A DNA stretch of 64,000 bases from NCBI GenBank assembly GCA_963675135.1, contig OY776129.1, positions 9,287,201 through 9,351,200 on the forward strand. The letters run 5' to 3'. Every line of letters starts with the position of its first letter. Within the stretch, counting starts at the first letter, position 1. The notes under the pieces are model-generated. The model worked only from the letters and a program-made list of their open reading frames with translations, made no database searches and had not been told where the DNA came from. Shown piece by piece: positions 1 to 10,919 of the stretch. Source of the DNA: Galeopsis tetrahit. Lineage: Eukaryota; Streptophyta; Magnoliopsida; Lamiales; Lamiaceae. A program made the translations under genes and the position numbers.

Positions 1-17
1 ACTTCATTTCTGGTGAA

Positions 18-1889
18 CTAGTTCAGCTCTTCTTGCATGGCTATGATCCAGTTGGTGTCTTGAAGTGCTTCCTCAATATCTTTTGGTTCCTGTTCTGAAA
101 GGAAACAACAAAACAAAGCACTTTCTCCATGAAACCTTCTAGTTTTGATCCCTTCACTTGGATTACCAAGTATCAGGCTAGTTGGGTGGTCATGCAACCA
201 AGTCCTTTTAGACCTGATCCCTTCATGAGGATTGTCCTCTTCTGAAGTTGGATCACTAGACTCATTAAATTCAGGAAAATTAATTGAAGGATCAAGTTCA
301 GGATTATATTCAGGGGTGTTGTCCTCATTGTCAGATAAGTTGACATTTTCATTGGTTCCCCCTTGAATATTGGATTCATTTACTACCTCAGCATTGCCTG
401 CTTCTTCATTGGTAGTTGTTACCTGGTTTTGAACTGGGATAGGGTCAGTCAGTTCAATTTCTTCTTCAGGTTGGTTGACTTCTGGTTGATTGCCATCAGG
501 TAGGTTGTCCAGTTTTTGATTGTCATCAAGTTCAGGCTGGGCAACCTCTACAAACACTGTTTCCTTGCTTTGAAGCCTTAGTCTGGTTGTTCTTTGTGTT
601 ATTTCATCAATATTCAGGTTTCTATCCCTGAACTCATTAATGGATTCATCAAACACAACATGGGGTGTTTCTTCAACAACAAGGGTTTTGCAATTGTAGA
701 CTCTGTAAGCTTTACTGATTTGTGAATATCCAACAAATATTCCTTCATCAGTTTTGCTGTCAAAAGCTTTCAATTGCTCCTTCCCATTGTTGTGAATGAA
801 ACACTTGCAACCAAATATGTGAAAATAGGCAACAGTGGGCAATCTACCTTTCCATAATTCATATGGAGTTTTACCTCGACCTTTGGTGATTAATGATCTG
901 TTTTGAGTGTGACATGCAGTGCTAATGGCTTCAGCCCAGAACCTTTTTGGCAGTTTGGATTCAGCAATCAAGGTTCTTGCTGCCTCTTTCAAGGTTCTGT
1001 TCCTTCTTTCAGCAACCCCATTTTGTTGAGGTGTTCTTGCTGCTGAAGTCTCATGAGTGATGCCATTCTTGCTGCAGTACTCATTGATGTATGAGTTTAT
1101 GAATTCTGTGCTTTTTTCTGATCTGATCTTGACAATACTTAGGCCCTTTTCATTGCTCAATCTCATCATCAATTTAGGTAGCTTGACTTGGGTCTCCTTT
1201 TTGTTCAGAAGAAATACCACCCAAGTGTACCTGGAAAAATCATCAACAACTACTAAAGCATATTTTCTTCCATTTATACTTACTGGGATAATTGGACCAA
1301 ATAAATCCATATGCAGTAGTTGAAGAACTCTCTCAGTAGAAATGACAGGTTTTCCTTTGAATGAAGCTTCGATTTGCTTTCCTTCCTGACATGGCTGACA
1401 TACATGTTCCTTGGTGAAAACTTGATTTGGCAGCCCTTTTACTAGAGAGTTTCTTGCTAACTTGTTGATGGTTTTGAAGTTCAGGTGATTTAGTCTCTTG
1501 TGACAAAGCCAGCTTTGCTCATTTGTGCTTTTGGCAACAAGACAAACTGCTTCAGGGGTTTTGCTCCAATCTGCAAAATAAACATTTCCCTTTCTCACCC
1601 CTGTTAGTAGCACCTGTTGTGTTGATTTATCTTTGATAATGCACTCATTTGGTGCAAATTCAACACTGTATCCTTTATCACAGATTTGACTAATAGACAG
1701 CAAATTATATTTTAGGCCTAGAACATATGAAACATCAGTAATTTTAACACTACCAATGTTTAATGTACCATAACCTCTTGTGATCCCTTGAGAGCTGTCT
1801 CCAAAGATTACTGAAGGACCATCTTTTTCAATGAACTCTGAGAGAAGCTCCTTGTTTCCAGTCATGTGTCTTGAACATCCACTGTCCAA
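18..1889 (-). pseudogene. copia pol: protease, GAG-pre-integrase, integrase (broken)
   Basis: In order, the 623-residue frame holds the protease active-site Asp (DSGCSRHMTG, at the very start), the integrase zinc-binding HHCC domain around residues 128-170, and the integrase core around 190-310 with HMDLFGP and QQNGVAERRNRT. A linker follows and the frame ends at the start of the RVT_2 reverse transcriptase domain. The frame opens on TTG within the conserved WYLDSG context, so this is not a true start; the polyprotein comes from upstream. The second catalytic Asp of the DDE triad reads Glu (RSEKSTEF where the family has RSD..TEF). The frame stops at TAG (18-20), where the family normally has Gln, and the codons beyond it (FTRNE) still match the family, so this is a nonsense change and not the natural end. 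Confidence 0.9.
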
Positions 1890-1951
1890 GTACCATGTTG
1901 TTTTCTTGTTGATGCTTCTCTTCTTCTTGTGGTCCTTGCAGTCCTACAAAG

Positions 1952-2479
1952 TCAAACTTTAGGTACTCTTTGAATGTTGGGTCCTAGAGGGTTAGCTGTA
2001 CCTTTTAGAACCCAAATCTGCCTGATTACTCTGATTGACTCAAAGTGACTGACTTGGTTTCCCTTTACATCTACATACACAGTCCTTCCCTTAAATGCTT
2101 TGGGTGGTTTCTGTGCATAAGTGTTAGTCTTGTAAGGTTCAGGAGAGTTGGTGAATTTCTTTGGGACATGTCTCCTGAAGTTACTAGACTTAGGTGCAGC
2201 TTGGTAAGACCTTTGAGGGTAGGGGCTTGGATGGCCTTTTCCTTTTGGCATGAAAGGTCCAGGCTTCCTGAAGCTGTTATACCGATCAGTGGGGTTGGAT
2301 CTTAGTCTGTTCAGTTGAGGTTGCCTCAGTTGAGTTAGCCTTTTCTGAGTAGACTTTGGACAATTCCACTGATGAGTGTTCAGATGGTTTGACCTTCCAT
2401 TGGTTCTTCCCTTCTGAACCTCATACCTCTTGTATACAATGTTCTTAACCTTTTTCCTTAGGTATGGGTTTAGAAGCAT
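1952..2479 (-). pseudogene. copia gag-protease linker, frameshifted
   Basis: This 175-codon frame is shifted relative to both gag (2445-4427) and pol (18-1889), which share one frame. Its composition (basic, Pro/Gln/Tyr-rich, with GRTVYVDVKGNQV and a QIWVLKG segment) fits the linker between zinc knuckle and protease in this copia lineage. The start shown is arbitrary because it only marks the first Met in the shifted frame. Gag thus runs out of frame into this segment and the sequence must shift back before the protease. I read this as decay, not programmed frameshifting, because neighbouring positions also carry stops in the other frames. Confidence 0.7.
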
Positions 2480-4427
2480 TGTTTACTTGAGTAGGTATAA
2501 AGATTTCTTTACCCTTTTCCTTAATCAGTGGTTGATTTACTTCCATTTCATTTTGTTGAGCCACTGATCTTACAAAGGTCATCTTAGAATTGCTTGTTGA
2601 AGCAATACTAAGACCAGGTGAGGGTTCAAATGGATTATAGCCTATTCCACCTTTTTGAGCAAATTGTCTTTGAAACCCTTGAATTTCCTCTATTGCTTTA
2701 GCGGATTTGTTCAAGGCAGACATCTTCATTTTTAAGCTCCCCTCACTTAATTTAAGAGTATCAAATTCATTTGAGAGATTGTCAAATTTAGCTTGAAGGG
2801 TTCTAAGGTCAAAATCCTTTTTCCTCAAAGCCAGTTCTTGTTCATCAATCAGCTTTTGTTGTTCAGTGACTTTGAGAGACATTTCATCATGTTCTCTCAC
2901 AGTCTGTTGATACAACTCAGTTGATTTAAAGTCAAACTCTGGTTCAGGAAGGTTGGGAGTTTGAACTTTAGAATTCAACAACTCATTTTCTCTCAATGCC
3001 ATATTGCATACTTCTTGTAGTCTGGTGAAATCCTCAAGTAACTTCCCAAAGTTAAGTTTCAAGTGGATTTCATTGGACTCATGTGTGTTATTTGAAGAGT
3101 TGAAAGATGAACATACCTCTTCATTTTCAAAAGCCATTTGACAGTCATCATCTCTGTCACTGTTGGAGAATAGCCCATCATCAGATGAGTACACACTTTC
3201 TTCACTAGCTGATTCCCCAGCTACCATGGCCTTCCTGTTGTTCAGCCTCTTATCTCTTTTGATCTGCCTTTCTTTTCTCTCTTTTGAGCTTAGGTCAGGA
3301 CAATCATACTGAAAGTGACCCTTTTTCTGGCAGTTGTAACACACATCTTCATCATCATTCTTCTTGCTTGAGGACTCCTTCCTCCTTGATGATGATGGTT
3401 CTGCTTTGCTGAACTTCTTTCTGTCAGCATATCTATCTTCTTTCTTTTCATCAGAGACTTTGTCCTCTGATTTGTTGTCAGGAGAGCTGAATCTCCTTCT
3501 GGTTCTGTTGTCTTGGTAGAACTTTTTGTATCTACCAAATCTGGAGTTGAGCTTCTCAAATCTCCTGGCCATGAGTGCCAGCTCCTCCTTCATCTCAGAC
3601 TTGGAAACAGTTTGAGAAGATCTTTGTGCACTCTTCTTTTCTGTTTCAGCAGCTTTGAAAGCAACACCTTTGCTTGAGGAAGATGGCTCATCATGTACTT
3701 TCTTTCTGTTTAAATCAAACTCATATGCTTTGAGTTCAGAGAACACTTGCTGCATGGGCATGTTGTCAAGATTGCTGGTGTTTTGCATCATGACAGAGTA
3801 TATGTCCCACTTGGATGTGAGACTTCTCAGAATTTTCAAGGCAACTTCTCTTTTGGCATAGAACTTGCCAAGAGAGTTTATCTCATTCATGATGTCAGTG
3901 AATCTGCCATCAAGATGATCAATAGTTTCATTTGGCTCCATAGTAAATTGTTCATATTTTTGGATAGCCACTTGAAGCTTGTTTTCTTTTATCTTTTGGG
4001 TACCTTCACACATAAGTGCTAAGGTGTCCCAAATCTCTTTTGTTGTTGTGCAGTGGTACACTCTTCCCATCACTGCATCTGGAATGGTCTGGTATAAAGT
4101 ATTCATGGCAATGTAGTTCAGATTGTGTCTTTTTCTTTCTTCAGCTGTAAACTCATCCTCATTCTTTGGCAACAATTCCCTTGGATCTGCTTTCTGTGCA
4201 TCAGTGACTTTGGGATTTGCTTTGGTGAATGTGAAGGGCCCTCTTGTGATGACTTTGAGCATTTCATCATGCTGGCAAGCAAGATGTGCTCTCATTCTGA
4301 TCTTCCAGAAATCATAGTTCTCAATTGAGAACATTGGTAATTTATGATGTGAAATATAATTCACTTGATTTGGACCCATGTTGTTGATGGTATTGACAGC
4401 ATCTCCTAGAACTGCATTGTTAGCCAT
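2445..4427 (-). CDS. copia Gag polyprotein (UBN2 domain, CCHC zinc knuckle, coiled coil)
   Basis: The 660-residue Gag is the structural protein that would build virus-like particles and package element RNA. A UBN2-type capsid region occupies roughly residues 30-240. A basic, Ser-rich linker follows, then one CCHC zinc knuckle (CYNCQKKGHFQYDC, around residue 365) for RNA binding. The C-terminal half, about residues 450-600, is rich in Leu, Glu and Lys and looks like a coiled coil. The ATG lies about 120 bases inside the primer binding site, the normal place. The ORF is open throughout, but it ends by running out of frame, so the natural Gag-Pol junction is lost. It belongs to the truncated element at the left of the window. 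Confidence 0.88.
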   Translation of the reverse strand: MANNAVLGDAVNTINNMGPNQVNYISHHKLPMFSIENYDFWKIRMRAHLACQHDEMLKVITRGPFTFTKANPKVTDAQKADPRELLPKNEDEFTAEERKRHNLNYIAMNTLYQTIPDAVMGRVYHCTTTKEIWDTLALMCEGTQKIKENKLQVAIQKYEQFTMEPNETIDHLDGRFTDIMNEINSLGKFYAKREVALKILRSLTSKWDIYSVMMQNTSNLDNMPMQQVFSELKAYEFDLNRKKVHDEPSSSSKGVAFKAAETEKKSAQRSSQTVSKSEMKEELALMARRFEKLNSRFGRYKKFYQDNRTRRRFSSPDNKSEDKVSDEKKEDRYADRKKFSKAEPSSSRRKESSSKKNDDEDVCYNCQKKGHFQYDCPDLSSKERKERQIKRDKRLNNRKAMVAGESASEESVYSSDDGLFSNSDRDDDCQMAFENEEVCSSFNSSNNTHESNEIHLKLNFGKLLEDFTRLQEVCNMALRENELLNSKVQTPNLPEPEFDFKSTELYQQTVREHDEMSLKVTEQQKLIDEQELALRKKDFDLRTLQAKFDNLSNEFDTLKLSEGSLKMKMSALNKSAKAIEEIQGFQRQFAQKGGIGYNPFEPSPGLSIASTSNSKMTFVRSVAQQNEMEVNQPLIKEKGKEIFIPTQVNNASKPIPKEKG

Positions 4428-4545
4428 TTCTATAGAAATAGGTTAGATAAACACAAATAGGCTTTTCAGAAATTTGGATCAGTTCAGTGACCACAGAAAT
4501 AAAGTGATTTGAAAATCAGTTGGATTTTCAGAAGCAGTGGTCTAT

Positions 4546-4565
4546 GAACCCCTGCTCTGATACCA
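4546..4565 (-). other. primer binding site, initiator tRNA-Met type
   Basis: On the minus strand TGGTATCAGAGCAGGGGTTC begins two bases inside the LTR end. The first 12 bases match the complement of the 3' end of plant initiator tRNA-Met, the usual primer of plant copia elements. This fixes element orientation and the inner LTR edge at 4568. Confidence 0.9.
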
Positions 4566-4567
4566 CT

Positions 4568-6178
4568 TGTTGGTCCTTGGTGGAGTATGACACAAGTGTA
4601 TGGGGGGGGGGGGAATGCACTTGTGTATGCAAATTCTTTTCTTTTTCAAACAGTTTGGTCTTATCAGGGAGGTTGTCTCACAACTAGCCTGAGTGTGAAC
4701 TTCAATAGATACTTGTCCTACTGAAAACTATTAAGTGATCAGTTACGTTGGATAAATATCTAAGAGAGTTGCTAAGTGCGGAATGTGGTTGGCCTTTTTC
4801 TTGAAAGAATACTCCAAGTTAATTTCTGAAAACACAGTTGATCAGGGACTTTGTCCAAAACAGTTTTTCTTCACTTATTTAAGTAAACTCTTTGGAAATG
4901 GTTGATTGTGAGAAATGCAATAATGAAATAAGTGCAGTAAGTAAATGACACACAATTTATAGTGGTTCAGAGACTCAATCTCCTACATCCACTTTCCTTG
5001 ATTGAACAGGATAATTCCTTAACAATGGAATTGGCTTGTTTTATAGTGCCAAGGTGCACTGATCAACAACACTCTCTTAGTGCTTTGATCCCTAGGATAA
5101 TCTGAGTCCTACTGCTCAATCTCTCTGAGTTAAGACTGTGTTTCTCAATGACAGTCCTTAACTCCTCACTTCTACAACAAACACTACTTCACTTAATGAG
5201 GTAAGGGTTTGAGGTTTGGTTCCAACTAATAGAGATATCCTTTACAATAAGAACAGTGTAAAGGCTTAGGATATCTCAATGCTAAGCTTGGGATATTACA
5301 AGAATTGGCTTAGCTATTTGAAATGATCAGGAAACTTGGGATTCTTAAGAACAGCTTTGGTTTCCTTTGATTGCTTGATGATAGTTTGATAGCAAGTAGT
5401 TGGATGCTTGAATCCTTTTATCATTTCTGAATTTATAGACCAATTTGATCAACTATCCGTTGGAGAGATAGCAATTCAAACTTGTCTATTTGCAGCACCA
5501 TTGAAACGGCTATGAAGTTTAACCTTCTATTATCCACTGTGTAAAAGGTTCTTCAATGGTTGCTTGAATGAATGTGTTGACTTCTGAAAAATGCGGCTGA
5601 GAAGACTTGTGTCAGCTTCCAAATTTGCACATTTCCCAAAGTTGATTTGTGGCAGACTTTACACTCAACCAACGGTCAGATGGGACAACTGCCCTGAACA
5701 TTCCTGCTATTAACTAGAATGTTCCAACATTCATTCAAATCTTCAGTCTTTAATGCTTGTTCAGGCTTGATGGCAATAAATGCTTCAATAAATATGTCTT
5801 CTGTGAGTATAGCATTCAATGCTCTTGATCATTAAGGCTTCAACTGATCTGATACAGCTCATATTAATGCATGCAGCTTTGCCTTATCATACTTGATCAT
5901 TCAGCCATGTTGTCCACTTCAGCCAGCTTATCTTGTATACTCAGCAAACTTGTCCTAAAGTACTAACACTTAGCAAGCTGCCTAACATTTCAGCTTTGGA
6001 CAACTATCCTGAATTATAAATCTCACAACATTTCTGAGATTTAGACTTAGGCATTCTTACTTTCTCAACTATCCTGAGACAACTAGACTGATCTAAACTT
6101 GAGTGTATCTCAACTAATCTGATCATCATCATTCAGGGGTTTTGGAATCTTTAATCAAAATCATTTTATTTCCCAACA
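4568..6178 (-). repeat. 5' LTR of the left copia element
   Basis: The LTR is bounded by TGTTGG at 4568 and CCCAACA ending at 6178 on the plus strand, giving TG...CA ends with a short inverted repeat, and it abuts the primer binding site. Its length is 1611 bp. A run of 11 G lies near its inner end (about 4602-4612). The partner LTR is outside the window, so element age cannot be estimated. Confidence 0.85.
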
Positions 6179-6689
6179 TAGTTTATACAAAATTTTGAAT
6201 ACTCTGCTGTTTCGTGTTTTTTAATTTCCGCTGCTCTAATTGTTGTCCTCGTTGTTCCATCATCTTTAAGGCAACACCTCTGATAAACACACACACACAC
6301 TTTCAAACATGTATCTTATGAATTTTATTGTTCAGGTGTCTATCTACGTATGCATTTCAATGTTCATTCTTGTTTCTGCATATATTTCAGCATATGCGTA
6401 CAACTCCTCTAGTGTATTATCCAAACTACATAAAGCTGACCAATGTATGCATATACTTTATCATATGCACATGCACTTAGGTATATGACTTTTGTTATCG
6501 TCTATACACTTCGTTTTAAACATACGCTAAATATTAGAATCGATATGCACCTTACCTGTTTTCAGATGCATTTATGCCGGAAAAGAAAATACAGGATGCA
6601 TGCAAATGATCGGAGTACCTGGTGTCGTCGGTAATAAACGTCTTCGCCGAAAAGAATGAACCGTGATTTTTTAAAATAATTACACACAT
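6179..6689. other. intergenic, no gene seen
   Basis: AT-rich DNA between the copia LTR and the gypsy fragment. It holds a short AC microsatellite near 6288-6301. No coding signature or terminal repeat was recognised, and the exact left end of the gypsy fragment is unclear. Confidence 0.5.
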
Positions 6690-6693
6690 CTAA

Positions 6694-6775
6694 TTATATT
6701 CAAGGAAAGACGAGCACTCTTTCTTTAAGATGCTCGCAAGGAAAGACGAGCACTCTTTCTTAAAGATGCTCGCAA
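6694..6775. repeat. short tandem repeat, unit about 40 bp
   Basis: Two near-identical adjacent copies of a segment containing AGACGAGCACTCTTTCTT and ATGCTCGCAAG. Degenerate relatives (GATGCTTGCAA) follow downstream. They lie in the 3' flank of the antisense ORF. Confidence 0.8.
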
Positions 6776-7044
6776 GATAGTGGCAACGACGATCACTATC
6801 TAAAGCATACGAACTCAAACCAATGAAAGACAAAATCGAAAGACAAGTATTTACTGAAAGATGCTTGCAAAAAAATAATCATAACATAAATCGAAAAGCA
6901 GTGACGAGGACGATCACTCAAAGTAAACCAACACATCATAAGCAAAAAGTTCATTCATTAATAAGCCTCAAAGGCTGAAATTACAAAAAAGGCCCTAGTG
7001 GCCGAACAGTCCTAAAAAAACAAAATAAAATAAAAAGTACTAAA

Positions 7045-9866
7045 CTAAGTTTCCGTGGCATTCCCCTCGGCAAGAGCATCTTGCTCGCCCGCAGCCTCCT
7101 CCTCGCCGTCGGCCACCTCTTCGACAGGAGCACTCTGTTCGCCCTGTTGAGTTGGGGGGTCTTGTGGCGGATCCTCGAAGTAAATCGGAATGCCCAAGAG
7201 ACGAGGGAACAAGAGTCCCATTTTCATCAAAGGGAGCAAGGGGAGTTTCGATTCTGGTTTATAAACCCGCCGAGCAGAGTTACGTCCGCATCCGATTGAA
7301 CTTCTTTGAGCTTATGAACAAGCTCATGGGCAGTGAGCCCCACCGATAAAATGGCCACACTTCCAGCGATGTCATTGCTTTCATCTCGCTCATCCGCCAC
7401 GGCGACAGCTCTCGCCGAAGAGTGGCCAAGTCATCTTCAACAGTTGTAATTTTATTTTGAAGAGTGTTTACCTCGGCGGACTTCATTTTTAGCTCGTCCT
7501 CGGCAGCTTTGAGGCGAGCACGGAGATCTTCGATCACCTGAAGATCTTCCTGATCTTTTTTCCGAACAACCTCAAGTTGGGCCTCAGAATCGGCCAACTT
7601 GGTCTCAAGGTCGGCCACTTTCTCCCCAGAAGCGGCCAGCTGCCTCTCAATGCCGGCTTTAGCCCTAGCCATCTGGGTGAGCTTCGCGCTCCTATCCTCG
7701 CTGATTTTGCGACTCTCGCAGATTTGGCTGGCAAGCTTCTCGACAGTGAAAGCTGCGCGGCTGAGCTCAATGCCGACCAGTCTCGCATTCTCCAGAGAAT
7801 TCTGGTTGTTCACCTCGTCGACCAGCGTTGTCGTTAACGATCGGGGCAGGTTCCTCATGGCCCTAAGTGTGATCGGATCCAGAGGCTCTTGGCTGGCCGG
7901 ATCCCGCGAGCGGTAATAGCCGGTGAGGTTCTCGTTGAAAGGTTCAACGACCGGGTGTTCGGCAACCCTAATAAAAATAAGGGAGAATTAGAAAAGGTAC
8001 TTGAAAATATTCTAAAATTGTTCTTTTAGTAAACTTACTTGGCAACCCTTACGGCGTCCCAGCCGAGAAGCGTGTTGTCCCCGGGGGCCCTCTGCTCGGC
8101 CGACGAGCTCGGAGCAGCATCTCGCGACCGAGTGTTTCTGCGAGGAGGGGATACGATTTGTGCAGGGGGAGGCGAGTTATCCCTCGCTGGAGATCTCCTC
8201 GGAGAGACTCTCTGTTCGACCACTTGCTCGGCCCTCTGCTCGGCAACAGTTGGGCGAGAAGAACCCCCTCGGTTTGGTTTTGCTATCTTCTTCGGAGGAG
8301 CCCCCGAGGTCTCCGTCCCTTTCCTTTTGCTTTTATTTGAGCCGTCGATGATCTGACGCTCGCGGAGCATTCTCGCTTGTTGAATCATTCTGCTCGACAT
8401 GATTCGATCGACTTCGATGGTTGGAGGAAGATAAGTGATAACTTTCTCGGGAACCACTACTAAAAAAGAAAAACAAGGAGTCAGTGTTACGAAAAGAAAT
8501 TTCACAAAAAAACTTAGAGATATTTCGATACCTGGAGGGAACTCTCGAGTGGTGTGATGAGGAGGTACTCTAAGACCTGCTCGCTCTCGCATACACTCCC
8601 TATTCAGAAAGCGGCAGGACCTCTCCAAATAGCGACGATTGAGTACGCAGCAGACGTGATATTGGAAGATGGGCGAGAGACGGTGCTCGGCAGTCCTCGT
8701 GCGAACAGATTCACCTACAAAAGCGAGGAGTTATTCAGTATAGACAAGAACGAGCAGAAATAAAAAGACTTACCACGCATTCTTTGATAGTCGGTCGCGA
8801 TGGGAATGCGAGCAGAGGATCCATCCGGCCTCACCGCACTTTTCCAGTCCCCGGCTACCCACCACCAATTGGTCTTCCAATCTCGGATTTTGTTGGGGAC
8901 CCCTACGACCAGCTTGATGTGGTCGCGGCTTTTTACATAGTAAAAACCGTAGCCCACCTTCTTTCCGGCCTCGGCCGCTTGAAGGAGATAGTTGATCTCT
9001 TTCGGGCTAAGCCACGTGTTCCGACAACCGTTCTCGACCGCCACCAGGCCGAACAGCGTGAGGAGCCCTATCAGGTTCGACCACCCGTTCGGCAATATTT
9101 GAGAAGGGGCCACCCCTAGAAAATGTAAGAAATTTGAAATTCTGGGGTGCAGGGGGAACCTCAGCCCTGCCTCCATCATGCCGATATTGACGGCGACCAT
9201 CCCTTCTGGCGGCTGGTCGGCCCTCTCATCTTGGCGAGGAACAAAGAAGCAGACGTCGGCCGGCAGTTGATATTTCTTCCGGGAATTTTCCAGTTGGGCC
9301 GAGGAGACACTGCTCGCGTACTTACTTGCTTCGTACCTCGATACAGAAGCTTCTCGATACGGGCGAGGAACCTCTCTAGGAAGGTAATCGCAGAAATACT
9401 TATAGTAGGTCTCCCTCGAGAGCTCATCGCCATCCAAGTTGTCTCGCCCACTCAAAATATTCTTTATGCTCGCCGCATAGCGAACAATATCCTCAAAGTC
9501 CTTGCGAAGACTGCTCGTCAAAGTCTCCTCGACTTGAGCAGGATCTATCTGTTCGCCCACCCCTCGGTCCAAACCTTGGTCGCGCAGATCTGAGTCAGTC
9601 TCACTACCATCCTCCTCGGCATCATCCTCCTCGGCATCATTGCCGGCATCATCCCTATCGGATTCGTCGATCTCATCTACGTCAACGACCGCCGCCATTC
9701 TAACATTGCGGACTCCAACATTTATGGGTTCGGGGGAGTGGATCCTAGAGTCCGAAGAGGCTGTCCTCTCCACTAAGGCTAAGGCTAATCGATCAACCTC
9801 GTCGGGACTTGCGGCGCCACCATCCAACGGCGGCGTACCACCACCGGAGCCACCACCAACCTCCAT
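7045..9866 (-). pseudogene. antisense ORF of Tat gypsy element (PF04195-type), four exons, frameshifted 3' end
   Basis: I see four exons on the minus strand: 9866-8774, 8714-8532, 8459-8039 and 7967-7045. The three short introns (59, 72 and 71 nt) have GT...AG ends and join in frame. Exon 1 has an acidic N-terminal region and then the PF04195-like domain, with LFGLVAVENGCRN and RDWKTNWWWVAGDW as landmarks. Exons 2-3 are basic and Ser/Pro/Arg-rich. Exon 4 is a long coiled coil (roughly 7500-7780) and ends in an acidic tail, AEGNATET. Near 7440 and again near 7250 the best frame changes, so the 3' end carries at least two frameshifts. The biochemical role of this protein family is not known to me. 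The name 'transposase' in older annotations is not supported by catalytic residues visible here. Confidence 0.7.
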
Positions 9867-10049
9867 TTTTTTCTTAAGAAATGGGGGAAAAGAAGATTTT
9901 TAAAGAAAGAAATGTAAGTTTTACCTTTTTTACGATCGAAAACCACCCCAAAACTCGCCGGAAACCTTGAAGAAGAAGCTTGGAAGGAAGCACAAGGAGA
10001 AATTCTAAAATTTGCAGAAGTGAAAAGTGTTTTTAAGAAGATGAAGGCC

Positions 10050-10060
10050 CTATTTATAGG
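10050..10060 (-). promoter_or_regulatory. TATA box of the antisense ORF, copy 1
   Basis: CCTATAAATAG on the minus strand, 184 bases upstream of the ORF start at 9866. The same motif sits at 10541-10551 in the duplicated copy, the same distance from the second start at 10357. Confidence 0.6.
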
Positions 10061-10096
10061 CAAGTATGTTCAGGGACCAATGTGCAAAAAACGGGG

Positions 10097-10357
10097 TCAA
10101 AATCGCAATTTTCCCAAAGATTTGGGGTCATTTCCAAAATCGAGGTTGGAAAGTGACCCCCACGCATCTACGTCAACGACCGCCGCCATTCTAACATTGC
10201 GGACTCCAACATTTATGGGTTCGGGGGAGTGGATCCTAGAGTCCGAAGAGGCTGTCCTCTCCACTAAGGCTAAGGCTAATCGATCAACCTCGTCGGGACT
10301 TGCGGCGCCACCATCCAACGGCGGCGTACCACCACCGGAGCCACCACCAACCTCCAT
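10097..10357 (-). pseudogene. duplicated, truncated start of the antisense ORF
   Basis: The first 64 codons are identical to those of the ORF starting at 9866. After the repeat junction the frame runs into leader DNA of copy 1 and stops after 22 unrelated residues. The 86-residue product lacks the PF04195-like domain. The upstream TATA copy (10541-10551) would drive this truncated frame before the full-length start. Confidence 0.85.
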
Positions 10358-10919
10358 TTTTTTCTTAAGAAATGGGGGAAAAGAAGATTTTTAAAGAAAG
10401 AAATGTAAGTTTTACCTTTTTTACGATCGAAAACCACCCCAAAACTCGCCGGAAACCTTGAAGAAGAAGCTTGGAAGGAAGCACAAGGAGAAATTCTAAA
10501 ATTTGCAGAAGTGAAAAGTGTTTTTAAGAAGATGAAGGCCCTATTTATAGGCAAGTATGTTCAGGGACCAATGTGCAAAAAACGGGGTCAAAATCGCAAT
10601 TTTCCCAAAGATTTGGGGTCATTTCCAAAATTGAGGTTGGAAAGTGACCCCCACGCGCGACCGTTGAGGTCGGCACGCGCCCCACGCGCGAAATTCAAAT
10701 TTCGGGCGCCGATCACGCGCCTGACACATGTCACATCAGTCATCATTAAAGTTACTTCGAAAAGCATGCTCGGCGTAAGAAACGAGTCGACCGCCTCCAA
10801 CTCACGTCATCAAAATTTCAAAATTGATTTGTTTGTCGAAGACAAATCCACCTTCCAAGAAGACGATCAGACTGCTCGCCTTACCATTCTACGAATACGA
10901 AGAAAGGCGACCGGGGGGC

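Larger units (their letters stand above)
1..6178 (-). mobile_element. Ty1/copia LTR retrotransposon, partial (5' LTR, gag, start of pol)
   Basis: The element reads right to left. A long 5' LTR (4568-6178) is followed by a primer binding site, a large gag ORF and a pol region with protease and integrase. The window edge cuts it just after the start of reverse transcriptase, so the 3' LTR is not visible. The LTR of about 1.6 kb, the large Gag with a zinc knuckle and a coiled-coil tail, and the protease motif DSGCSRHMTG suggest the SIRE/Maximus lineage; that is inference from family knowledge. The copy is defective: gag and pol are joined through frameshifts, one integrase catalytic Asp is changed to Glu, and an in-frame stop lies at the start of reverse transcriptase. 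Confidence 0.92.
9674..10655. repeat. 491-bp direct tandem duplication
   Basis: Copy 1 spans 9674-10164 and copy 2 10165-10655. I find a single mismatch near the right end (TCGAGG versus TTGAGG). Each copy carries the promoter-like TATA motif, 5' leader, start codon and first 64 codons of the antisense ORF. The near identity implies a recent event or recent gene conversion. Confidence 0.93.

Noticed and set aside
18..1889. Active endogenous-virus-like env downstream of pol
   Set aside because: SIRE-type elements can carry an extra ORF, but the window ends before that region, so nothing can be said.
4602..4612. Poly-G run as a regulatory site
   Set aside because: Isolated homopolymer in an LTR, likely slippage or assembly noise.
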